A stretch of 64,000 nucleotides of DNA from Theobroma cacao (lineage: Eukaryota > Streptophyta > Magnoliopsida > Malvales > Malvaceae). Below the pieces are notes generated by a model. It saw only the letters and a program-made list of their open reading frames with translations, had not been told where the DNA came from and ran no database searches. The stretch's first letter is position 1, and each line of letters begins with the position of its first letter. The stretch spans positions 17,256,820-17,320,819 of the forward strand of contig NC_030857.1 in assembly GCF_000208745.1 (NCBI RefSeq). Reading direction: 5' to 3'. Shown here in pieces: positions 1-11,814 of the stretch. A program made the translations under genes and the position numbers.

Positions 1-1560
1 ATTAGATTGACTCAACTAAATTAACTAATTTAAAATAATTAAATAAAGTCTACTAATTTTTATGCACTACTACAAGAAGTACGCTAAATTACTATCAAAA
101 TTAAGCCCAACTAACTCTATATAATAGAGTTGTCACACTCCCAAACTTAATATTTTGCTAATCCTCGAGCAAACATAGAAAAAAACTAACTTACGAAAAT
201 CAAATTCAGTTAATGAAAATTAAAATAAATATAATTACTATTACTACAACTATTACTAGTACTACTACTAGAGATAAAGTGCACCAACTCAATGATTCTC
301 CTTAATTTTCTTAAAAGTATTCTATCAATCATTAAACTAAGGAAAAATATAGGCCTCATTTAAATTTATGTTTCAATTCTAATGCAAGCACATTCTTGAA
401 TGGATTTTCATGTGTGTGTGTGTGTAATCTTTTACCAAGAATATCATGATACCCAAATGAGTTTAGGCTAACACAAATTTCAAATTAGTACTAGAACTCC
501 ATAAGTTTACTTTTCATCTCTCTCTCCACTAATGTAAACAAATACAAAGCTAGGGATCAATAGGACTTTAATAGGATTGTAATGTATGGCTAGGGTCAAG
601 GTAGGATACAGGATAATAATGTGGCTCAAATCACTCTAAGCACATAATTATTCTAGGACCTATTTATAGAGCTCTATTTTCCTTCTCCAAGTACACCTTT
701 TCTTCCACATTTGAACTTTTTTTTCTTTCAACATATTTTTTTTTCACAATTTCATAATTTCACACTCCCAAACTTATTTTCTTTATATTGTAGGTAGTGA
801 GGTTATTTTTCGTATTTTGAACTTTTTTTTCTCTCTCACATCAACATCACCTTTCCACCTTTTTCAACATTTAGCTAAATTTAAATTTCCTAAAACAATA
901 TACATGCTTAAGAGTGAGAGTTGTAAAATTGAAAATTTTATTTTGAACTTAGGCTTAATTATTATGTAGTTAAACAATGAAAAGGGAAATTATGCTCAAA
1001 AAGGGTATACTAGGGATAAAGATTTAACGATGTAGGCTTTTTAAGCTCAAACAGTCCAAAGATGGCCTAAATAATCTCTTTATCTAAGTATTGCCTAGTA
1101 TTTCATCTTGAGAGAAAATGAAGTAAATTTTACAATTCATGACATAATCTATAATTCACATCAATGTAAACCTTCTCTAGATATTCATAATAATTCAAAG
1201 TAAAAGATATAGTGCTCAAAATTGTGGAAATCACATCTTAACAATGATACTTAACAAAAGACTTTAGCATGAATCCAAACAAAAACTTTTTTCATCAAAA
1301 GCTAAGAATTCAAGACAACTAGTTATCATCATTGGATAGAAAAATCATCGAAAAAATTGGCACAACTTTACTCTAGATTCCTAAGAATCGAATAAATAAT
1401 AAATTCATTTACCAACTAATCCTAAATTATTTATAAATCTAAATACACATGCAAATTAAATCTAAAACTTCCATTGAATATTTACCACCAAAAAAATAAA
1501 TTCACCCCCCAAAATTAAACTAAATATTGTCCTCAATGCTAGAAAAAATAGAGAAAAGGT
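1..1560. other. AT-rich non-coding DNA, probably gypsy-internal
   Basis: No credible reading frame is present. The 16-mer CACACTCCCAAACTTA occurs at 134-149 and again at 761-776, and a related stretch (cccccaaaattaaac, then 'ttgtcctcaatgct') lies at 1503-1541. From memory, phrases of this kind are common in non-coding internal parts of Athila/Ogre-like Ty3/gypsy elements, so the stretch may belong with the gag-pol relic that follows. A (TG)7 microsatellite sits at 411-424. No LTR border could be fixed. Confidence 0.4.
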
Positions 1561-2030
1561 AAAAAATACTCCCCTGATGGTTGGATGAATCTGGAGAAGC
1601 TTTAATCCTCCTCTTTGTCTGGATCATCCTTTGCATCATTGTCCTCTGCTTGATTGGCACCCCTAGGAGGATTAGGTGCCGATGGAAGAGTAGACATGTC
1701 TATTCCTATAAAAGCACCATAAGCTCAAAACATGTGATCCATATGTTGATTACATTGGGTCTGATAAGCCATGTGTTGTTCAAATTGTTGCCCAAGGTTC
1801 TCAACTAGGTGCTTAAGGTTCTCAATTCTTTAGGTCATTGACAATTGTTGGTGTCTTAGTCGAGGAGGTGGAGGATGATGTGAGGAAGAAGAGCTACCCC
1901 TAGTAGAATTTTGAGATTGTGTGACGATGAGATTAAGATCAATTGGAAGTTTAAGGTGCAACAACTCCTCACTAGCATCCCAATGTACACCAGCTTGTTT
2001 GGACATAGTTGTAATCAGAGAAAGAACCAT
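1561..2030 (-). pseudogene. Antisense relic of a plant transposon-associated protein
   Basis: Reading the minus strand from 2030 down to 1830 gives about 66 residues. They start with a segment containing LITTMSKQAGVHWDASEELL and continue into a Ser/His/Pro linker. After a stop, a glutamine-rich helical stretch follows (ENLGQQFEQHMAYQTQ). This order (Leu-rich segment with 'AGV', Ser-rich linker, Gln-rich coiled coil) recalls the 'putative plant transposon protein' family found beside Athila-like gypsy elements. The assignment is from memory of that family and is uncertain. The frame is broken, and no start or host-gene context supports a working protein. Confidence 0.35.
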
Positions 2031-2439
2031 AAGCTTTCACGCTTTGATTTTGCAGTGTGAGTCATGGCTTTGTAAATTATGCAACCAATATCAATTGTGC
2101 ATCCAGCCATGATTGAATGAATGAGGATGGCTCAATCTTTTGTGACATCACTGATATGTGTGGTAAGAAGTAATTTGGAAGCCACAAAATATAACCATAT
2201 CTTATAAGTTGGTTTCCATCACAGTCATCTTGAGTGAAACTGGTGCATTATTAACTCAATATGTAGTCTGATTTATTTATCTCTCTTTTACTTATGTTTG
2301 ATCAATTTAAGTTGTTTATTTTATTCTGTTCTTAATGCTTCTGATTGACTGGTCACCAATTAGATTGAATTGAAAACCTAGGTTAAACATTGAAGAAGGA
2401 GATTTAGGTAGACTTTGAATAAAGTAGCATATGAAATTT

Positions 2440-3210
2440 GGCTAAAAAATTCTTAGCATAATTCTTCCCACATGTTAAGTCAGCAAAGATGCAGAATGAT
2501 ATCACTTCTTTCATGCAATTTGATTATGAATCACTATATGAGGCTTGTGAGAGGTATAAAGATTTGATAAGATGGTGTCCTTACCATGGATTACCTAAGT
2601 GGTTGTCAGTAAATCCATTGATGATGCTTATGATTTACTTGAAAAGATAGCTTCCTCTAATTATCAATGACCATCTGAAAGATTAGGTACAAGAAAAATT
2701 GTTGAAATTCATGAATTAGATGTGATAAACACTGTTTTTACACAATTGGCTTTTCTCGCAAAGAAAATAGATAAACTGAGTATTAATGCTGTTCAGAACT
2801 CCTTTATGATGTGTGAATTTATGGGGAAGGACATTCCAATGACAATTTTCCCATTTATTCTGAGTCTTGTCAATTTGTTGGAAATAGGAAACAGAACAAT
2901 CCCTATTCCAACACTTAAAATCCTGGATGAAAGAATCATCCTAATTTTTCATAGAATAATAACCAAGGGCCTTCATCAGCGGCTAAGTCAAAATTTCCTC
3001 TTGGATTTCCATCTAGAGCCACTATGGTAGAGAAAAAGCCTTCGATGTAGGATATGTTCATGCAATTCATGACAAAGACTAACACATTCATAACAAAGAT
3101 CGATGCATTTATGACAAGGACTGATGTCTCTATTCAAAATCAAGCAACTTCAATTAAAAATCTTGAGACACAAGTGGGCTAACTTGCCAGTGCTTTAAAT
3201 ACTAGACCTC
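2440..3210 (+). pseudogene. gypsy gag relic
   Basis: From about 2464 the frame reads a Retrotrans_gag-like segment (SLYEACERYKDLIRWCPYHG), the conserved 'sLyEawerfkelLrrCPhHg' block of Athila-like gag. A later frame carries a degenerate zinc-knuckle region (MCEFMGKDIPM, only one Cys left) and, from about 3030, a repeated Met/Phe/Thr-rich helical segment ending in 'LETQVG'. At least two frame changes and a stop after 'TQVG' (3179-3181) show that it is dead. In an intact element this protein would form the capsid that packages the RNA. Confidence 0.75.
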
Positions 3211-3218
3211 ATGGTACC

Positions 3219-4020
3219 TTGCCAAGTGATACTGAACCTAACCCAAGAAGAGAAGGTAAGGAATATTGTAAGGTAATCCATCTTCACAATGGAAAAGAGG
3301 TAAGTAGTAAGGATTTAAATTTTGAAATTTCAATTCAATCTGATGAAAAAAAAATTGAAAAAGATGTTGAAAAGGATATTGTGGTTGAAAAATCTATTGC
3401 AATTTCAAAAGAAAAATCACAATTAAAAATTACTCCCGCACCTCCACCACCTTTTCCTCAAAGATTTCAAAAAGAAAAACTTGACAAACAATGCCAGAGA
3501 TTTATTGATGTGTTTAAAAAATTACATATTAATATTCCCTTTGCTAAAGCTTTGGAACAAATGCCAAGATATGCTAAATTCTTGAAAGACATCCTATTTA
3601 AATAGAGGAAATTGGGTGAGTTTGAAACTATTACAGTGCCATCATTCAAAATAAGCTTCCACCAAAGTTTAAAGATCCAAGAGGTTTTACTAATCCTTGC
3701 ACTATTGGTGCTCTTTGGTGTTTTGTGTGCAAGCATAAATTCGATGCCATTGTCCATTTATAAAAAATTGGGTTTAGAAGAGATTAAGCCAACTTCTGTG
3801 ACTTTGCAACTTGCTAATTGATCCATCACCTATCCTTATGGTATTATGGAAAATGTTTTGGTAAAAGTTGGTAAGTTTATTTTTCTAGTAGATTTTATTA
3901 TTCTTGATATGGAAGAAGATTGTGAAATATTGATCATTCTTGGGAGACCATTCTTAAGAATTGCTCGAGCTTTAATTGATGTGGAAAAAAGTGAGCTTAC
4001 TTTAAGGGTTGAAGATCAAT
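3219..4020 (+). pseudogene. gypsy gag-pol linker and aspartic protease relic
   Basis: 3219-3605 encodes the charged linker before the protease (128 residues, Lys/Glu-rich) and ends at a stop. The protease follows in another frame. The usual catalytic D-[LS]-G-A-S segment is present only as VLCASINSMPL near 3725-3750, so the active-site Asp and Gly are lost. The downstream family signature LGRPFL is intact as LGRPFLRIARALIDVEKSEL around 3936-4000. A stop near 3820 separates the two halves. Loss of the catalytic Asp makes this protease inactive even apart from the stops. Confidence 0.75.
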
Positions 4021-4087
4021 AGTTAACATTTAGTATTTTTAGAGCTTTAAAATTTCCAATGAACATGATGAATGTTTCTCAATTAAT

Positions 4088-5800
4088 GTGGTGGATGACA
4101 TAACGAATAGTGTGTTTATTGAAAATCATCAAGATCCACTAGAAACTTCTTTGAATTCTTCATGTGATATTATTGATGAAAAAGTTCTTGAATATGCTAA
4201 CCATCTTGATGCCCATTCACGCATCCTAAGATGCCAATTGGAGTCTTTGGAATTATCAATTATAACTTCACCAATCAAACCTTCCATTGAAAAACCTCCT
4301 TCACTTGAACTCAAACCATTGCCTAATCATTTAAGGTATGCTTTTTTGGAAAATTCTTCTACACTATTAGTAATTATTTCTCCTTTTCTTTCTGATGAAC
4401 AGGTAAATAAACTCCTTCGAGTTTTAAAGGACTACAAAAAAGCAATTGAGTGGACCATTGCAAACATAAAAGGAATTAGTCCATCAATTTGCATGTACAA
4501 AATTCTTTTGGAAGAAAATCACAAAGCAAACATTAAGCATCAACGAAGGCTGAATCCGATCATGAAAGAAGTAGTAAAGAAAGAAATTATTAAGTGGCTT
4601 GATACAAGTATTATTTATCTTATTTTTGATAGTTTATGGGTAAGTTCAGTCTAATGTGTCCCTAAAAAAGAAGTATGAGTGTAGTTTCTAATAAAAATAA
4701 TGAGCTCATTCCCGTTAGAACTGTGACTGGATGGAGAATATGTATGGACTATAGAAAATTGAACAAAGCCACTAGAAAAAATCACTTTCCACTGCCTTTT
4801 ATTGATCAAATGCTTGATAGACTAGCAGGTAAGGATTTTTATTATTTTTTGGATGGTTACTCTGGTTACAATCAAATTGCCATTTCTCTTGAAGATTAAG
4901 AAAAAACCACTTTTACTTATCCTTATAGAACTTTTGCTTTTCATAGAATGCCTTTTGGACTTTGTAATGCTCTAGCTACTTTTCATAGATGTATGATGGT
5001 AATTTTTTCTAATATGGTTGAAAAGTTTTTGGAAGTATTTATGGATGATTTTTCAGTTTTTGGGGATAATTTTGATGATTGTTTATTTAATCTTGCTAGA
5101 GTACTTAAGAGATATGAAGAAACCAATTTAGTTTTAAATTGGAAAAAATGTCACTTTATGGTGCCAAGAGGCATAGTCTTAGGCCATCAAGTCTCTAGTA
5201 AAGGTTTAGAAGTATATAAAGCAAAAATTGAAACAATTGCAAAACTTCCACTTCCCATCTCTTTTAAGGGTATTTGTAGTTTTTTAGGACATGTTGGATT
5301 TTATAAGAGATTCATTAGAGATTTTTCTAAAATTTTTAAACCACTATGTAATTTGTTAGAAAAGGATACTCTTTTTTATTTTGATGATGATGCTTGCCAT
5401 GATGCTTTTGTTGAATTCAAAAAGTGATTAATTTTTGCTCCTATTATCACTGTTCTTGATTGGAATCTTCTTTTTGAACTAATGTGTGATGCTAATGATT
5501 ATGCAGTTGGCGCAGTTTTGGGCCAACGAAAAGCGAAGATTTTACATCCTATTTATTATGATAGCAGATTATTGAATGAGGCTCAAGCAAATTACACCAC
5601 AATCAAAAATGAGTTGTTTGCTATTGTTTTTGCTTTAGATAAATTTCGCTCATAGCTTGTTGGTACTAAAGTTATTATTTACACTGACCATGCAACTATT
5701 AAATATCTTATCGAGAAAAAAAATGTAAAACCCCGCTTGATAAGATGGGTTCTTTTGCTTCAAGAATTCGACTTGGAAATTTGAGATAGAAAAGGCACAA
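4088..5800 (+). pseudogene. gypsy reverse transcriptase-RNase H relic
   Basis: 4088-4654 is the pre-RT region, ending near the usual 'kWLD.giIYpisDS.WVS' block (here KWLDTSIIYL). The RT palm follows from 4675: the MDYRKLNKAT block, then MPFGLCNALATFHRCM and the catalytic motif FMDDFSVFG near 5038-5064, with both aspartates intact. RNase H follows with all four expected acidic positions visible (CDAN, IKNELFA, IYTDHA, NQVADHLL). The frame is cut by stops at 4897, 5425, 5653 and 5783, several of them single-base changes in otherwise well-kept text. It is therefore a pseudogene with conserved catalytic residues. Confidence 0.85.
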
Positions 5801-5808
5801 AAAATCAA

Positions 5809-6096
5809 GTGGCAGATCATTTATTGAGATTGGAGAATAATGAGCATATTAGGAATTCAACAGTAATCAATGACACACTTCCTGATGAGCAATTGTTTCA
5901 TATAGAGAAACAGAAAAATTTGCCATGGTATGTTAATGTTGTGAATTATCTAGTGAGTAAACTCTTCCCTCCTAAATTTAATTCTCAACAAAAGAAGAAA
6001 TTCTTACGTGATGTCAAACACAACATGTGGGATGAGTCTTTTCTTTACAAGCATTGTGAAAATCAAATCATTAGAAAGTGTGTTCTTGACAACTAG
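5809..6096 (+). pseudogene. gypsy integrase N-terminal fragment
   Basis: The frame continues from RNase H into the linker and the start of the integrase zinc-binding domain (LRDVKHNMWDESFLYKHCEN, then IIRKCV). The DDE catalytic core is absent because the sequence breaks at about 6096 into an opposite-strand copia element. The truncation suggests that the copia element inserted here, or that a deletion joined the two. Confidence 0.75.
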
Positions 6097-6132
6097 CATT
6101 TTCTTCTTGAATCTTGTTAAAGTGTTCTTCAT

Positions 6133-6163
<31 letters not shown>

Positions 6164-6860
6164 GGGCATTCATATTTTGTGTGACTGGGCCTTTTGCAAT
6201 CAAAACATATCAAGTGATCTCTTATATGTTTTTCCTTAAGCACATATCTTCTTATAAGTTTCCTAACTTTAAATTTTTTTCATATATCTATTAAATTTCC
6301 TAGCTAGTATTGCCATGTCTTCTCCATTTTCACTCTCATTTTTAGCTGTTTCTCTTTTCTTCCTCAACTATAGATTTAAGGGCTATTCCCTTTTGTTTGA
6401 CTTCTTTTCTCTTAGGTTCCTCTCTTTCATGTTCATGCTTAAGTGTCATTTCGTAAGTGAGTAAAGATCTTATTAACTCTTCTAACTTAAAGTTGTTGAG
6501 GTCGCTAGCTTCTTCTATAGCCCTTACATTCGGTCTCCAAGATTTGGGTAGGCTATAAAGAATTTTGTTCACAAGTTGGGCACTGGGAAAGTTTTTCCTT
6601 AGAGTCTTTAAACCTTCAACTATATTAGTAAACCTCTCAAACATCTCATTTATGGACTTATTTTCTTTCATCCTAAAAAGCTCATAATCATGCCTAAGCA
6701 AGCCAATATTGGATTCATTGACTTGGTTGGTGCCCTCATAAGTGGTTTCTAAGGTGTCGTAAATTTGTTTAGCATTTTCACACATAGACACTTTATTAAA
6801 TTCACTAGCTCCTAAGGCACAAAGAAGAGTATTATGAGCCTTGCAATTTATTTGGATCAA
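6097..6860 (-). pseudogene. copia gag (UBN2-type) with CCHC knuckle
   Basis: 6860-6342 encodes 172 residues of the UBN2/gag-polypeptide family, with segments such as NAKQIYDTLETTYEGTNQV and SLPKSWRPNVRAIEEASDL followed by a Lys/Glu-rich tail. After a frame break, 6243-6097 carries a zinc knuckle CFDCKRPSHTKYEC, which fits C-x2-C-x4-H-x4-C, then ten consecutive Asn from the (TTG)10 repeat. Upstream, 6861-7110 continues the gag N-terminus in pieces. It would coat the element's RNA; broken frames and loss of pol make it non-functional. Confidence 0.8.
6134..6163. repeat. (TTG)10 microsatellite inside copia gag
   Basis: Ten perfect TTG units. On the coding (minus) strand they are CAA/AAC-type triplets read as ten Asn directly after the zinc knuckle. 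Confidence 0.95.
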
Positions 6861-7150
6861 ATTCTTATTTTCATTATCCCAATCTTTCCTAGACTTAACA
6901 AATATTTTGCCATCTACCTCCTTACTTGGAACATGTGGACCATCTAGTATAACTTCTAGACATTTAAGTCTATTGATTGTATAAACATTTTCATACGTTT
7001 CTTCTAATAAGGATAATTAGTACTAACAAAAGGGGTGGCCTTTGAATTGGTTGCCCCTCACCAAGCACGATTATTGTCACCTCCATTTTTGTCAAATTGA
7101 GCTTCTACAAGGATTTCTCAAAGGCGGTTACACTTACAAAATATGAGACC

Positions 7151-7164
7151 AAGCTCTAATGCCA
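7151..7164 (-). other. copia primer-binding site
   Basis: On the minus strand the sequence reads TGGCATTAGAGCTT, close to the plant copia consensus TGGTATCAGAGC that pairs with initiator tRNA-Met. It lies two bases from the LTR end at 7167, the expected position. Confidence 0.75.
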
Positions 7165-7166
7165 AT

Positions 7167-8748
7167 TGTTAGTGTAGAAGTCTCAATATGTAATATATCA
7201 AGAAGGGGTGAATTGATATATTAAAAATTTATTTAAAAATCTATTTATCTAAAGCAAAACTTTTTCACCAAAAATTATTTTCTAATGCCAAAATAATTTT
7301 TCAACAATAACTTAGTAAATATAAAAGTAGCGTATCTAAGCAAAATAATTTCCTAAGTATAAAACAATAAATCAATGTAAAGCTAATATCCTAATGCAAA
7401 TGCAAGCAATAAATAATAGTACCAAAAATTAAAAGAGGCACAAGAAATTTATAGTGGTCTAGATTTTTTTATGCCTACTTCCACTCCCTTGGCAATCAAG
7501 TAATTTCAATCCACCATCAAGGATTCTTACTTTTTAACGGGAAGTGATAAATGTTACATAATCCATAATGGGATTTTTACGTTTTCACGTGATCAAGCGA
7601 TAACCCTTACAATTCACAAAGGAATTTTTGCCTTTTATGGGATCAAGCAGTAACCCACACAATCCACAAAGGAATTTTGCTTTTTGATAGGAAGCGATAA
7701 CCTTTACAAAATAACTTTGCAAGGTTACGCTAGAACCTTTACAATAGAGTACAAATTTCAGCAAGAAAATTCTTTTATAAAGGTTGGGTGCTTCGATTTT
7801 AATCTTGTTTGTAGTGAGAAAAGAAATTTTAGCTTGAATAGAACAAGGATTCAATTTTGAAAGCATAATGGAAGACTAAAAATATACTAGAGAGTGAAGA
7901 TGAGTATATAAGTAGTCTTTCTAGGGTTTGAAAGTTCATCTCAAGTCTTCTCTTGCTTCAAAATGGCTCAAATGAGTCTATTTATAGCTAGAGCATGATT
8001 TAGAGTTGTTAGACACATGTTTGAATTAAATCTGACTATTGCTGAAGCTTGAGGGTTGACTACAATGTTCCTTAGGTAGACTATGTTTTTCAAATTTCTT
8101 AAATAGGGTTTCCATAGTCGAGTATAATCTTTCACTAGTCGATCCACTTCCTGTGAACATGTATTTTTAAAATCTAGCCTTATATAATTGACTATACCTC
8201 TCTTATAGTCGACAATGGTATCTTAAAGTTGACTTCCTTTGGCCTTTGACTTGTCATGATCGACTATACCTCATTTATAATCAATTAGGGTTGTTTTTCA
8301 ACTTGATTTTCCTGATCTTTTTGGAATAGAGTCAAATATGTTTTCTCTGTAGTCGACTATTGCTGTTCTAAACTTGATTTTCTTGGTCTTTCTAAAATAA
8401 GGTCGACTGTGCTTTCTCTTTAGTCGACTAAGGCTTTATGATCTTCAAGTTTTGCACTCTTTCAGCCTTCAGATCGACTTGAGCTTCACTCAAATGCACT
8501 CTTGGCTTGCGTCTTGAAGTTCCTTTAGCTTTTTAGTGTTTCTTTCCAACTACTTTCTCATTGCCTTGTACCTATATTCCAAAGAAACATTTCAAGGCAT
8601 GTTTGCTCTTGATTTGTTAGTTGAGAATGCATTGTTTGAAAGCTTGTAAGATGTTTTCTAATGATGCACGACTTTTTAAACAATTTTGCAATCTTAAGGG
8701 ATTAAAAATGTAATTAAGACAACATGTGATTTTTGTCAAATCAAAACA
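7167..8748 (-). repeat. copia LTR (about 1.58 kb)
   Basis: The plus strand starts TGTTAGTGTAG next to the primer-binding site and ends TCAAATCAAAACA, giving TG...CA ends. From 8040 to 8490 it holds a series of divergent copies of a motif around TAGTCGACTA (for example 8206-8211, 8351-8359, 8421-8429), with partial copies between. This repeated, partly palindromic block is a feature of the LTR itself. A similar arrangement with another motif is seen in the LTR at 56776-58440. The matching second LTR of this element is not in the window. Confidence 0.75.
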
Positions 8749-8819
8749 AGATGTAGTTCAAGTCTAATAGGTCATTGTACAGGATAGAAGAAAGGAAGTG
8801 GAAACAACAATTTATAATT

Positions 8820-11814
8820 AAATAGGTGGCTGAAAAGGATTGGAATACTACGTATTTTCATGCAATGGCATCTGCAAGGATGAGGACTAATCATATAGTT
8901 AGTATTTCAGTGAATGATGAAGTTGTTGATGATCCAGATTCAATTAAGAAGGAAATATGGAGGCATTTTAAAACGTTGTTTTCAGCTAGGAGATAAATTA
9001 GATTGCTAGATTTAAGATGTGATATTAAATTGATTAAAAAGCAGTCTTGTGACAAGTTGGAGAGACCTTTTCTGAAGATGATGTTTGGAACATGATAAGA
9101 GATATGGATGGGATTAAGGCGCTAGGGCCAAATGGATTTAATTTCAACTTCTTCAAATCTCAACGGTCAATTGTTAAATCCAAGGCAATGTTTTATGTTT
9201 TTAATTTCTATACCTCTGGGAGAATAGGACATGGACTTAATGAAAGCTTTATTACATTAATTCACAAGAAGAAAAACCCAAGCATGGTGGGGGAATACAG
9301 ACGTATTAGTTTATTAGGTTGTATTTATAAAATAATTGTTAAACTCTTAGCTATTCATCTCATAGATGTGATTGGTGAGGTGATCGGCAATTCACAATTT
9401 GCTTTCATTTTGGTAATTAGCTTCTTGATTTGGTATTAATTGCTAATGAAGTGGTATATACCTTGTCAGAAAAGGAGAAGGGAGGCTTATTGTTTAAAGT
9501 ACATTTCGAAGAAGCTTATGATAGTGTTTTTTGGGAGTTTTTGGAGTTGACAATGTGGAAAATGGGGCTTGGTATGAGATGGATTAAATAGATTATGGAA
9601 TGTATTTCTGCTACCTCTGTATCTATATTGGTTAATGGGTCTCCTACTAAGTTAATCAAATTACATAGAAGCTTAGGGTAAAGTTGTCCATTGTCACCAT
9701 TTCTGTTTAATTTGGTAGTTGAAATGTGAAGCTGTATGTTGATTAAGGCTATAAAGAGGTAAATTTGTAATGGGATTCACATTGGTGATGGAGGGCCTAG
9801 TATTTCTCATTTACAATTCGCAAATGATACGTTATTGTTTTGTCAATCTAAGCTTGATGAGCTTTTAAACTTGAAAAGAGTTCTACATTGCTTTCAAGTT
9901 GTATCTAGATTAAAAAATAATTTCCAAAAGAGTAGCTTATATGGGATTTGGGTCGTGAAGAGTTAGTGTCGAAATGGGCTTCAAAAATTTTTGCTAAGGT
10001 TGATTCTTTACGCATTGTTTATTTAGGGTTGCCTCTGGGCGTTAAATTATCTCGTAATAGAATTTGGAGGCCGTTGATTGAAAGGGTGGAAGCTAGACTA
10101 AAGGGTTGGCAATCTAAATTTCTTTCTCGAGGCGGTAGAGTGACTTTGATAAAAGCTATAGTCAACAGTTTGCCAGTATTTTTCATGTCTCTGTTTAAAA
10201 TTTCAAGTGGGGTTAAAAATGAGTTGGATAAAATCAAAAGAAGGTTCTTGTGAGCTGGTTCAAAGAACAAAAGATGCGTGCATTATATTAAATGGGATCA
10301 TGTTTGTCAGAGAAAAGAAATGGATGGTCTAGGCATTGTTGATTTGGAAATAAAAAATAAAGAGTTATTTAATAAGTGGATTTGGAGGTTTGGTAATGAG
10401 AAGGAAAGCTTGTGAAGACATATAATATTAGTAAAGAACGACTAGGAACTTAGTTTCCTTCTACCTAACGTTGCTGTTACTCATAAATGCTCTAGAATAT
10501 GGAAAATATTGTTTCTCCTTTACTGCCTACTGATAAATTTTTCTTGCATGTAAAAGCTAACTTTGGATGTGTTGTAGGTGATGGTGGTTTGATTGTATTC
10601 TGGCATGATAGGTGGCTTGCAAATATGGTCTTGAAAGATGAATTCCCAAGATTTTTTGCTTTGGCACTCAATAAACACGACTATATAAGGGAGTTTGAGG
10701 AGTGGACTACTCAAGGGTGGTTATGGAGAATTGAATTGAAGAGGGAATTATTTGATTGGGAATTTGAACAATGGATGAGTCTTTGGAGTTTTCGTCAAGA
10801 TTTTTCATTGAGCCTTCAGAGATAGTTTAGGATGGAAAGCAAATGCTAATAGTAAGTACACCTTTAAATAGTTTTGCAGTTTAGCTTGTACTTCTCAATC
10901 TGCGAGTAGTGATTTGTGGAAGAAATTATGGCTTGGTTGTGCTCCATATAAAGTGGAAAATTTTGTCTAGCAATTAATGTGGGAACATATTGCTGTTAAG
11001 ACAGAATTAATGAAACGTAATTTAATTTTGGAAAACCAAGCTCTATGTGTGATATGTAATCAAAAGCTGGACTCTGTGCGACATTTGTCTTTCACATGTG
11101 ATGAGGTATGGAAGATTTGGGGAAGGTGGTGTTTGGATTGGAAGGTGAATTCGGTGATACATGAAAGTCCAAAATTTTTGTTCTTAGCATGGAATTCCTT
11201 GTGTGTTAGTAATGATAAATTGAAGATCTGGATATTGGTTTTTTATGTAATCACTTGGTCCATTTGGCTGCTTCACAACAATATCGTATTAATAATAAGA
11301 AATGGGATAGTGATCAGCTATATGACCTAATTAAATAGTGGATTGCTTTGTGCAGCAAAGCTGGTGGCCTGAGTTAGTGGACGATATATCCAAGGCAAGT
11401 GAAGGTTGTTAGACAAGAGGCTGTATGGTGTGCACCATTAGCAGGTTGGTATAAATTTAATGTGGATAGTTCGACTTTAAAGAATCCAGGAATGGCAAGG
11501 ATAGATGGTTTACTAAGGGATCATGCAAGCAAAATTTAATTAAAATTTTCCAGATCAATTGGTGTTGGAGATTCAAATTTTTCAGAACTTTCAACTATTA
11601 AAGAAGCTTTACAAGTGTTCTTGGGGGGTTTTCGGCCATTATTCTTTGAATTTGTACATTGAAAGTGATTCACATAATGCAGTCAAATGGATTCTTAATC
11701 CGAATGAGTGTTTATGGAGATTCAGGCAGTTTATGATCCACATTGTTAATATGCAAAAAGAAATTTCTTATTGGAAAATTACACATATTAAGAAGGAAAG
11801 GAACACTGAAGCAA
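8820..11814 (+). pseudogene. LINE ORF2 relic: RT, zf-RVT, RNase H start
   Basis: Recognisable blocks in order are: a pre-RT segment (AEKDWNTTYFHAMASARMRT, about 8827-8886); RT with ALGPNGFNFNFFKS and SFITLIHKKKNPSMVGEYRR; the palm motif near 9810, which reads LQFANDTLLF; the thumb (YLGLPLGVKLSRNRIWRPLI, about 10018); the zf-RVT segment CVICNQKLDSVRHLSFTCDE (about 11047); and RNase H (FNVDSSTLKNPG, then in another frame LYIESDSHNAVKWI). The usual A-D-D is A-N-D, so one metal-binding Asp is lost. There are at least eight frame breaks. It once encoded the replicase of the element. Confidence 0.85.

Larger units (their letters stand above)
2440..6096 (+). mobile_element. Ty3/gypsy (Athila-like) retrotransposon relic, gag-pol part
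   Basis: Gag, aspartic protease, reverse transcriptase, RNase H and the beginning of integrase follow one another on the plus strand in the order typical of Ty3/gypsy elements. Every domain is recognisable, but stops and frame changes interrupt the polyprotein (stops near 3603, 4897, 5425, 5653 and 5783). The element ends abruptly in the integrase zinc-finger region near 6096, where an opposite-strand copia relic begins. No flanking LTR pair was identified. It is non-autonomous and old. Confidence 0.85.
6097..8748 (-). mobile_element. Ty1/copia element, 5' part only (LTR, PBS, gag)
   Basis: Read on the minus strand, this is LTR (8748-7167), primer-binding site (7164-7151), then gag (about 7110-6097). 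It stops directly after the gag zinc knuckle against the gypsy relic. Protease, integrase, RT and the second LTR are missing. The remaining order is exactly that of the 5' end of a copia element with a long LTR (about 1.58 kb). Confidence 0.85.
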
